From Nitrospira sp. (lineage in GTDB: Bacteria > Nitrospirota > Nitrospiria > Nitrospirales > Nitrospiraceae), in NCBI GenBank assembly GCA_015904045.1, contig JABMDG010000196.1, positions 1-5,861 on the forward strand: a DNA stretch of 5,861 nt. The letters run 5' to 3'. Shown here piece by piece: positions 1 to 5,397 of this stretch. The notes under the pieces are model-generated. The model was not told where the DNA came from. It saw only the letters and a list, made by a program, of their open reading frames with translations, and searched no databases. The translations under genes and the position numbers were made by a program. How positions within the stretch are numbered: position 1 is the first letter of the stretch; each line of letters opens with the position of its first letter.

Positions 1-770
1 ACTTGTCACTCCCTGATGGGTACGGACTGATGACTCTGAAGCAAATACAAGCAGCCAGTCCCACCATCCCCATTATCGTGCTGAGCGGGTTCAGCGATCA
101 ATCGCTTGCGGTGGAGGCCGTTCAAAACGGCGCACAGGATTATCTGGTCAAGGGGCAAGGCCAGCCGGAATTGCTGGCCCGCGCGATCCGCTATGCCATC
201 GAACGCAAACGGGCCGAGGAACGGCTGACGCATCTTGCCCAATACGATCAATTGACCGGTCTCGTTAATCGCACCTTGTTCCGCGACCGGCTCATCCATG
301 CCATGGCGAGAAGCAAGCGGCTTCAGCAACCCATGGGACTCATGCTGCTCGATCTCGATCGATTCAAGGCCGTGAACGATACCATGGGGCACGACGCCGG
401 CGATCAGCTCCTAAAAGCCGTTGCAGACCGACTGCGGGAATGCGTCCGCGAGGTTGACACGGTGGCACGCATGGGTGGAGACGAATTTACGATCATTCTG
501 GAGGCGCTCTCGCATGAAGATGATATCACCACGGTCGCGCGGAGAATCACCAAGTCTTTGACCGAGCCGTTCCCTCTTGAGAACCAACGCGTTTCAATCG
601 GCGTCAGCATTGGGATCACGGTCTATCCTCTTGATGATCACGAGATTGACGATCTCCTCCGGCACGCAGATGCCGCCATGTATCGTGCCAAGCAGCAGGG
701 CGGGAATGCCTTCCAATTCCATCTTCCTGATCATGCCTCGTCCACGACGCTTTTCTCCAAACCATCCTAA
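1..770 (+). CDS. Response regulator receiver-GGDEF diguanylate cyclase (5'-truncated)
   Basis: This is the C-terminal 255 residues of a two-domain signalling protein that should make cyclic di-GMP from two GTP when its receiver is phosphorylated. Numbering from the TTG codon at 3, residues 1-60 are the second half of a CheY-like receiver, with the switch Ser28 (VLSG) and conserved Lys50 (YLVKGQ). A short charged helix (about 60-76) leads into a full GGDEF domain (about 78-240). Visible there are DLDRFK (117-122) with the metal ligand Asp117, Asn125, Asp134, an intact GGDEF signature (158-162), and an RxxD product-inhibition site (149-152) exactly five residues before it. The cyclase therefore looks active and feedback-inhibited. 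There is no EAL domain. The true start lies before the window. Bases 1-2 (AC) end the codon where the phospho-acceptor Asp is expected, so GAC is likely. The TTG at 3 is not a real start. TAA stop at 768-770. Confidence 0.93.
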   Translation, partial: LSLPDGYGLMTLKQIQAASPTIPIIVLSGFSDQSLAVEAVQNGAQDYLVKGQGQPELLARAIRYAIERKRAEERLTHLAQYDQLTGLVNRTLFRDRLIHAMARSKRLQQPMGLMLLDLDRFKAVNDTMGHDAGDQLLKAVADRLRECVREVDTVARMGGDEFTIILEALSHEDDITTVARRITKSLTEPFPLENQRVSIGVSIGITVYPLDDHEIDDLLRHADAAMYRAKQQGGNAFQFHLPDHASSTTLFSKPS

Positions 771-866
771 CGTGGCCATTCCAAAAACGCAGACCGTTCC
801 CTGACGCTTGATTTCGTCTTCCCGAACAGATCACGCCACACAGGATGACATCGCCGCATACGCGCA

Positions 867-1664
867 TTATCGGCCGATATCGGCAAGTGGCTGTTCAGTG
901 ATCGTAAGGGCACCTCGCGGATTCTGTGTAAGGTCATTCACGTCTGCCAGCTCAGCGGGTATTGGGTTTGGATGTGAGTCCGGTGTCATCAGCACCCCCC
1001 AATGCTGATTATGCCTGCAGACATTGTCCACAACCAGCCCGCCACCGTGGTGGAACAAGAGCATCCCGCTCAGCATGTTGGCTTCACAGAGGTTGCGGAC
1101 GATATCAGGACGGCTGCCGGGATCGCGAACGGCAATCCCGAAGTGATGGTTCTCACTACAGCGATTCTGGGCCACGCGCGGCTGGGCACCGGCGAAGATG
1201 AAGATACCCGATTCTCGATTGCGGCACACCTCATTCTCCACAAAGGCAACCCGACATTCTGGCCCGTATAACACAACGCCGGATAGAATCCCCTCCATCG
1301 CTCGACACTGGGTGATCACACACGTCGAATCGAGGACATTGATTGCGGAGTGCTGATCGCTGCCGACATAGCGGAATGTGATGCCGGAGATGCGACCGGC
1401 CGAAACCCGCTGCAAATAGAGCGGCCCTCCGCGCCGGCTAAAGATATGCACGACATCGCGTCCTGCGCCGACCAACCAAACTGGCCGCTCACTCACGAAT
1501 ACTTTGTCCTCATACGTCCCAGGGCGAACGTAGACCTGGTCCTGCTCGCCCGCATCCTTGAGCGCTGCGCTGGGGATCGGATAACACCGAGGATCCTCTG
1601 CATCGACGATCAAGGTGCGACCCCCGCGGGGGTTCTCCGGCCCAAATCCCAATTCCTCTCCCAC
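867..1664 (-). CDS. Cytoplasmic right-handed parallel beta-helix protein
   Basis: This 265-residue protein has the pectate-lyase/NosD-like right-handed beta-helix pattern. The start (about 16-75) resembles the first coils of pectinesterase-like and NosD proteins, with a YVRPGTYEDKV segment (45-55). From about residue 92 it runs as short strands broken by turns. The clearest repeats are three consecutive coils with N-x-C-x2-N-x3-G centred on Cys169, Cys193 and Cys216, and a slightly shorter version at Cys147. The period is 22-24 residues, so these cysteines should stack in the helix core. The GTG start is the only possible one: the frame is closed by a TGA at 1719-1721 and has no other start codon in between. 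There is no signal peptide or membrane segment, so it should be cytosolic, unlike secreted polysaccharide lyases. Family members bind or cleave sugars, or act as scaffolds. No catalytic residues can be assigned and no substrate is known. Confidence 0.85.
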   Translation of the reverse strand: MGEELGFGPENPRGGRTLIVDAEDPRCYPIPSAALKDAGEQDQVYVRPGTYEDKVFVSERPVWLVGAGRDVVHIFSRRGGPLYLQRVSAGRISGITFRYVGSDQHSAINVLDSTCVITQCRAMEGILSGVVLYGPECRVAFVENEVCRNRESGIFIFAGAQPRVAQNRCSENHHFGIAVRDPGSRPDIVRNLCEANMLSGMLLFHHGGGLVVDNVCRHNQHWGVLMTPDSHPNPIPAELADVNDLTQNPRGALTITEQPLADIGR

Positions 1665-1670
1665 AGCGTT

Positions 1671-1678
1671 CTCCTCCC
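1671..1678 (-). promoter_or_regulatory. Ribosome binding site of the beta-helix gene
   Basis: On the minus strand GGGAGGAG lies six bases before the GTG at 1664. It is a near-ideal Shine-Dalgarno sequence at normal spacing, and it supports the non-ATG start of the beta-helix gene. Confidence 0.8.
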
Positions 1679-1791
1679 GACTGCGTGATGGATGCTCTCC
1701 AATACGACGCGACTGCTTTCAATCGTACAAACCCAAGTCCTTAGCTTGTCAGTAACCCATGCCGGCCTTAAAGTAGAAACGAACGTAATGG

Positions 1792-1830
1792 GACAAGAAC
1801 GGGCTCTCCCCTTCCAGCCCTGTTCTTGTC
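1792..1830. repeat. Imperfect inverted repeat / hairpin in the divergent region
   Basis: The arms are GACAAGAACGGGCT (1792-1805) and AGCCCTGTTCTTGTC (1816-1830). They pair over 14 base pairs with one bulged T (1821) and a 10-base loop. Neither strand has a run of T after the stem, and the flanking genes point away from it, so a terminator is unlikely. It could be a two-fold-symmetric protein-binding site. It is centred about 160 bases upstream of the start point predicted from the sigma-54-type promoter, a distance suitable for an enhancer-binding protein. The structure is read directly from the sequence. The regulatory role is inferred. Confidence 0.65.
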
Positions 1831-1947
1831 GTACAAATCTGTCTGCATCTCATTGACGCGTGTGTAAAATCCCTCACCTGCACAGGCTCGCCCTCCATCT
1901 AACATACTGTTTTATATAGACTTGTTAGAGTCGAAACGCATCCCCTG

Positions 1948-1962
1948 TGGCACAGCGATTGC
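1948..1962 (+). promoter_or_regulatory. Candidate sigma-54 (RpoN) promoter for the YbgF-like gene
   Basis: TGGCAC at 1948-1953, five bases, then TTGC at 1959-1962 matches the -24/-12 consensus of sigma-54 promoters exactly, with the required GG-N10-GC spacing. Transcription would start near 1974, giving a leader of about 36 bases that contains the GGAGG ribosome binding site. Strand, distance and absence of a competing sigma-70 promoter all fit. With ten fixed bases, about 0.01 matches would be expected by chance over both strands of this window. Use of the site is untested, and it requires that the organism encodes RpoN. Confidence 0.5.
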
Positions 1963-2009
1963 GTGAATAGACTCTGGACTCTTCGCCTAATCGCTACGGA
2001 GGCACGTCT

Positions 2010-2504
2010 ATGAGACGCTACGGAATCGGCATCGTGCTTGTTCTCTCGACCCTCTTGTCCACAAGCATGTCCTTCGCTGCTCCCACCCAAATGCACGACA
2101 CGTCTCGGAAACTGTATGATCGGGTCATGACAGAATTTAAGCACCGCGAATACGAAGCCGCACTGGCGGGATTCCGCCTGTTCATGGAACTCCACAGCCA
2201 ATCCGCCCTGGCAGCCAATGCCCAGTACTGGATCGGAGAATGCCAATACCGTATGGGGCGCTACAAGGATGCGCTCAACTCGTTCTATAACGTCGTCATG
2301 AATTATCCTCTGAGTCCGAAGCAGGCCGCGTCCACGCTGAAGCTTGGCCAAACCTACGCCAAATTGGGAGATCAGGATAATGCGCGCATCATGTTTGAGC
2401 GAGTCGTCGACCAATACCCGGCGAGCTCTGAAGCGGATCTAGCCCGCAGGGCCATTGAACTAGCGACCGAAAGAGATGATCAGGGCTACGGCCAATCGGA
2501 CTAG
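2010..2504 (+). CDS. Secreted TPR protein, YbgF/CpoB C-terminal-domain type
   Basis: This 164-residue exported protein begins with a signal peptide: MRR, a hydrophobic stretch (5-20), and a likely cut after SFA at residue 23. The mature part is three tandem tetratricopeptide-like units at about 33-64, 70-101 and 107-138, with the typical A-Y-W-x-G-E-C, Y-x-A-L/A-x-x-F and Y-P spacing of the C-terminal domain of CpoB (YbgF). That protein works with Tol-Pal and peptidoglycan synthases in the envelope. GGAGG seven bases before the ATG supports the start. It is shorter than full CpoB because the N-terminal coiled-coil trimerisation region is absent: only about ten residues separate the signal peptide from the first repeat. 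No tol or pal gene is nearby. It is best seen as a periplasmic protein-interaction module, possibly a BamD-like or YbgF-like scaffold. The precise partner is unknown. Confidence 0.85.
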   Translation: MRRYGIGIVLVLSTLLSTSMSFAAPTQMHDTSRKLYDRVMTEFKHREYEAALAGFRLFMELHSQSALAANAQYWIGECQYRMGRYKDALNSFYNVVMNYPLSPKQAASTLKLGQTYAKLGDQDNARIMFERVVDQYPASSEADLARRAIELATERDDQGYGQSD

Positions 2505-2543
2505 GCCGCGACGACGGCTGCGATCGGCTCCCCGGAAGGAGGT

Positions 2544-3047
2544 TCACTCGTTCGATTCCAAACCGAGGAGCGCCGTGAGTTCAGGAACCGTATAGGACTT
2601 CTTCGACCGCACCTGCACCAGCTTAATCCCTGCCGCATCTACTATGGATTCAATGACACGCTGACGCTCCACCTGAGAGGGATCAGACGACGCGTCGTCA
2701 ATCTGTACCACTTGCTCCACATGCCGCGTTCCCGGATGGACCAGCGCAAAGTCGACTCGTTTCAGCGCCAGGTGGGTCAGCAGTCTTGACCGAGCGTTCC
2801 CCGGAGTTTCAACGGACACACATGACCAGAGGGGAACCTGCGCCAGAATCAGATAGCGGTCTTGAACCGCCATCTGCAAAAGATTGTAGAGGGAGAGTTC
2901 GGTCTCTGTGAAGACAGGGGCCGATGTGACGACGGTATCGGGGGGAAGATAAAAGGCTGCCGATGGCCCGGATCTCCTCTGAAACCCCGGAAAAAACCAC
3001 CACAGGGCTGTCAGCACCACAGCCGCAACGATCAGCACGGCTTCCAT
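2544..3047 (-). CDS. Membrane-anchored DUF2726 protein
   Basis: With the ATG at 3047 this is a 167-residue protein: an N-terminal membrane helix (about 3-19, ending LWWFF), a basic stretch (QRR), a linker, and a DUF2726 domain (about 46-160) that should face the cytoplasm. Family landmarks are the opening T-E-x-E-L-x-L-Y-x-L-L, the KRVDF strand (96-100), the VVQIDD strand (113-118), AAGIKLVQV (138-146) and the closing SYTVPEL. As I recall the family, the acidic strand usually reads IELDD followed by SH, a restriction-endonuclease-like arrangement. Here Glu is replaced by Gln115 and His by Ser121. A GTG at 3095 would add 16 residues inside anmK but lacks a good ribosome binding site. The ATG at 3047 puts the membrane helix right at the N-terminus, as is usual, and follows the anmK stop by 8 bases, indicating translational coupling. 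No function is established for the family. Confidence 0.82.
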   Translation of the reverse strand: MEAVLIVAAVVLTALWWFFPGFQRRSGPSAAFYLPPDTVVTSAPVFTETELSLYNLLQMAVQDRYLILAQVPLWSCVSVETPGNARSRLLTHLALKRVDFALVHPGTRHVEQVVQIDDASSDPSQVERQRVIESIVDAAGIKLVQVRSKKSYTVPELTALLGLESNE

Positions 3048-3055
3048 CAGACGCT

Positions 3056-4246
3056 CTACTTCCGTCCATGAAGCGATCGGAGCTTGGCAACCCACCCCGG
3101 ACCGCTCGGAACGATACAGCCCAACACCGACGGGTGAGACGCGCCGGTGACGGCGGGAACGCTTCCGCTCTGCTCCATCGCGGTTTGATACGCCAACACG
3201 GCAAAGGCCACAGCCTCAAGCGCCTTGCTGTCCCACCCATGTGATTCGAACGTGCGCACCGGCACCGGCGTAAAGACCTCTGCGAGATGCCGCATGACGG
3301 CGCGATTCCGGACACCGCCGCCGCCGACGATCACTTCATCGATTCCACCATGGATCCACCGTCTGGCCGTGCCCACGGCTTCAGCCGTCCATCGGCTGCA
3401 CGTCGCCAGAAGATCCTCGATCGTCAACTGCTGGGCCTGCTGCATAACCGTCAGCTCGTCGAGCATCTTGGCCCCGAAGGCTTCCCGTCCCGTTGATTTC
3501 GGCGGAGCTTGCGACAAATATGGATGGGCGAGCAGTTTGGCTAACAACCGCCCGTCCACCTTCCCGCGCCCCGCTGACCGCCCCTCACGATCCATCACCA
3601 TCCGCCCATTCGTGCTCCGAGCCATCAATCCATCCAACACCATGTTGGCTGGCCCCGTGTCAAACGCGATCAGCCCTTCCACTCCCGATCCTCTCGGCAG
3701 ATAGGTAACGTTGCTAATACCACCAAGATTCACAATGAGCCGTGCATGACGCGGGTGGCGGAAAAGAAGGGCATGGACTCCGGGCGTCAGCGGCGCCCCC
3801 TGCCCGCCTGCAGCGATGTCACGCGGGCGAAAGTTAGCGATAGTCGTGATTCCAGTCCGCTCTGCGATGACGGCCGGCTCGGCGATTTGAAGCGTCGAAC
3901 GAATGGCGCCGACGCCGGAATCCTTGATGCCATGCGGCAAATGATGCACGGTTTGGCCGTGCGAACCGATCAAATCGATATCCTTCGGATGCAATTTTGC
4001 AGCGCGAATCACGCCCAGTGCGGCATTGGCAAACCACTCGCCCAGGAGGGCGTTGAGGTGGCACAGTTCGGCGACCGTTCCCGACACCGATGCCGAAAGG
4101 ATGCGCTGCTGGAGCGAACGCGGATACGGCAGCGGATGAAAGGCGACCATCTCGACATGCACGTGGGATTTGCGACGTCCAATCTCGACCAGCGCCGCAT
4201 CGACGCCGTCGCCGGACGTTCCAGACATTAACCCGATAACTTTCAT
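3056..4246 (-). CDS. anmK: Anhydro-N-acetylmuramic acid kinase AnmK
   Basis: This cytoplasmic kinase opens and phosphorylates 1,6-anhydro-N-acetylmuramic acid with ATP to give MurNAc-6-phosphate, salvaging sugar from peptidoglycan turnover. The 396 residues cover the whole family length, slightly above the usual 360-390. Visible hallmarks are the N-terminal phosphate-binding motif MSGTSGDGVDAAL (7-19), GSHGQT (94-99), NFRPRDIAAGGQGAPL (138-153), NLGGISN (173-179), FDTGPAN (195-201) with the presumed catalytic base Asp196, PPKSTGREAFG (248-258), and the C-terminal nucleotide-binding VIVGGGGVRN (305-314). Every expected motif is present, so the enzyme should be active. The ATG at 4246 directly precedes the conserved motif, with AAAGGA ten bases upstream. 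The stop is followed after 8 bases by the DUF2726 gene. No other cell-wall recycling gene is in the window. Confidence 0.96.
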   Translation of the reverse strand: MKVIGLMSGTSGDGVDAALVEIGRRKSHVHVEMVAFHPLPYPRSLQQRILSASVSGTVAELCHLNALLGEWFANAALGVIRAAKLHPKDIDLIGSHGQTVHHLPHGIKDSGVGAIRSTLQIAEPAVIAERTGITTIANFRPRDIAAGGQGAPLTPGVHALLFRHPRHARLIVNLGGISNVTYLPRGSGVEGLIAFDTGPANMVLDGLMARSTNGRMVMDREGRSAGRGKVDGRLLAKLLAHPYLSQAPPKSTGREAFGAKMLDELTVMQQAQQLTIEDLLATCSRWTAEAVGTARRWIHGGIDEVIVGGGGVRNRAVMRHLAEVFTPVPVRTFESHGWDSKALEAVAFAVLAYQTAMEQSGSVPAVTGASHPSVLGCIVPSGPGWVAKLRSLHGRK

Positions 4247-4299
4247 CGTAACGCCATCCTTTCAGCTCCCACCCACGCGGCTGAGTGTTCGGGTGTGCT

Positions 4300-4328
4300 A
4301 CGCTAATCGAAGTCGGGCTTCCGGTCAA
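4300..4328 (-). promoter_or_regulatory. Candidate sigma-70-type promoter for anmK
   Basis: Read on the minus strand, TTGACC (4323-4328) is a five-of-six -35 box, followed after exactly 17 bases by TAGCGT (4300-4305), a weak -10 with only the first, second and last positions matching. A start near 4293 would give a leader of about 47 bases carrying the AAAGGA ribosome binding site. Position and spacing are good, but the poor -10 keeps confidence low. Confidence 0.35.
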
Positions 4329-4392
4329 GCGGATCAACAACCGATGACGAGACCGTCGCTGCGGCGCTCACGTTGACTTCCCTGGATTCGCA

Positions 4393-5349
4393 GTGATACG
4401 GTCCGCGCCCATGCTTCAGGGCTTCCGTGCAACATACGTCACTGTCACGCTGTGTCTGGCGATCCTCGCCGGCCTGTCGTTATACCCCGCGCGGGCGGAG
4501 GCCCGAGATCCGATCAACGTGGTGGTGACCATTCCGGTCTTGAAAGATCTCGCGGAGCAAGTCGGGCGTTCTCATGTACGCGTGCAGTCATTGTTGAGCG
4601 GCTATGAAAACGAGCACACCTATTCGCCGAAGCCCTCCGACCTCGTGGCGGTACGAAAGGCTCAACTATTGTTTGAGGTCGGCATCGGACTGGAGGTGTG
4701 GGTCGCCTCACTGGTGAAGACGGCTGGAAGCCCGTCGTTGAGAGTAGTCACGACATCCCAAGGGATCGGTGTGATCGATGATGACACCGGCCATCGGCAT
4801 GGGCCGCACGAAGGGGACACCGATACCGAAGGGGCCGGGAACCCTCATGTCTGGCTGGACCCTGATAACGTGACCATCATGTTGCGCCATATTACCGAGG
4901 CCTTGATTCGGATTGATCCCGCCCACACCGACGAGTACCGCAACAATCAAACAGCCTATCTTCAACAATTGGATCAGCTGCGGACCGACCTGTCCCGGAG
5001 AGTCCAATCACTCCCGGATCGTCGCTTCATTGCCCACCATCCGGCCTGGCCCTATTTCGCGAGACACTTCGGCTTTGAGATCGCCGGAACCATTCAGATC
5101 CAGTCGGGTGCCGAACCGTCAGCCCTTCATCTTCAGTCGTTGATCACCACGATCAAAAAGGACCGTGTGAATGTGATTGTCTCGGAAATCCAGCTCAGCC
5201 AAAGGCTTCCTTCGCTCCTCGCAAAGGAAACCCACGCCCGGGTCGTCATCCTGACTACTTTGCCAGGAGGCCTGCCGGGAACAGAGACCTACCTCGACAT
5301 GCTCCGCTATAATGTGCTCCAATTGGCCGATGCCTTGGGACGTGCCTAA
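4393..5349 (+). CDS. znuA: Zinc ABC transporter substrate-binding protein, ZnuA type
   Basis: This is the periplasmic (or lipid-free exported) metal-capture protein of a high-affinity ABC importer, cluster A-I. A signal peptide spans about residues 1-37, with a likely cut after AEA. The mature protein has the two-lobed ZnuA pattern, with ligands His75 (NEHTYSPKPSD), His152 (NPHVWLDP) and His216 (HPAWPYF), plus an acidic C-terminal candidate Asp302 (TYLDMLRYN). Glu74 beside His75 matches the Glu-His pair of Escherichia coli ZnuA. His rather than Glu at the third position favours zinc over manganese. The loop before the second ligand has only a short HRHGPH cluster (134-139), much smaller than in many ZnuA proteins. 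The GTG start is uncertain: ATG at 4411 (residue 7) gives an equally good signal peptide, and neither has a strong ribosome binding site. A TGA at 4345-4347 bounds the frame upstream. The partner ATPase follows 48 bases downstream. Confidence 0.9.
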   Translation: MIRSAPMLQGFRATYVTVTLCLAILAGLSLYPARAEARDPINVVVTIPVLKDLAEQVGRSHVRVQSLLSGYENEHTYSPKPSDLVAVRKAQLLFEVGIGLEVWVASLVKTAGSPSLRVVTTSQGIGVIDDDTGHRHGPHEGDTDTEGAGNPHVWLDPDNVTIMLRHITEALIRIDPAHTDEYRNNQTAYLQQLDQLRTDLSRRVQSLPDRRFIAHHPAWPYFARHFGFEIAGTIQIQSGAEPSALHLQSLITTIKKDRVNVIVSEIQLSQRLPSLLAKETHARVVILTTLPGGLPGTETYLDMLRYNVLQLADALGRA

Positions 5350-5397
5350 CAGTCCTGTACTGCCCGTCACCTTCGAGCCAGAAGGATTGCCGACACC

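Larger units (their letters stand above)
1665..2009. other. Divergent intergenic region with regulatory signals
   Basis: These 345 bases separate two divergently transcribed genes, and I see no coding frame in them. They hold the ribosome binding site of the beta-helix gene, a strong imperfect hairpin at 1792-1830, and a 9-base direct repeat TCGTACAAA at 1723-1731 and 1829-1837, the second copy touching the hairpin. An AT-rich patch (TTTTATATAG, 1910-1919) is followed by the sigma-54-type promoter at 1948-1962 and a GGAGG ribosome binding site at 1998-2002. I found no convincing sigma-70 promoter for either gene. The 9-base repeat could arise by chance. Confidence 0.7.

Noticed and set aside
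873..884. Perfect 12-base palindrome GCCGATATCGGC
   Set aside because: It lies in the last codons of the beta-helix gene. It is too short and loopless to be a terminator and has no T-tract, so chance or codon choice is sufficient.
1002..1271. Plus-strand open frames inside the beta-helix gene (also 1350-1688)
   Set aside because: They are antisense shadows. The minus-strand frame shows regular coil repeats and an ideal ribosome binding site, while these show neither.
1853..1870. TTGACG and TAAAAT as a sigma-70 promoter pair
   Set aside because: The two boxes are only six bases apart, far short of the required 16-18.
1927..1975. Six-base inverted repeat AGAGTC / GACTCT flanking the sigma-54-type promoter
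   Set aside because: It is short and widely spaced. A match of this size is expected by chance in a region this long.
2536..2542. Perfect Shine-Dalgarno-like AAGGAGG on the plus strand
   Set aside because: No start codon follows within 5-12 bases, and the next GTG (2575) meets a stop after six codons. It sits at the 3' end of the DUF2726 gene on the other strand.
2505..2543. Possible bidirectional terminator between the convergent YbgF-like and DUF2726 genes
   Set aside because: Only very short GC pairings are possible and there is no T-run on either strand.
2549..2558. GTTCGATTCC, resembling a tRNA T-loop or integrase attachment core
   Set aside because: The flanking bases do not form the five-pair T-stem and no other tRNA arm is present. 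The stretch encodes the C-terminus of the DUF2726 protein.
3746..4231. A 161-codon open frame on the plus strand
   Set aside because: It lies entirely antisense to anmK, whose conserved motifs are complete. The translation has no recognisable domain, and long antisense frames are common in GC-rich genes.
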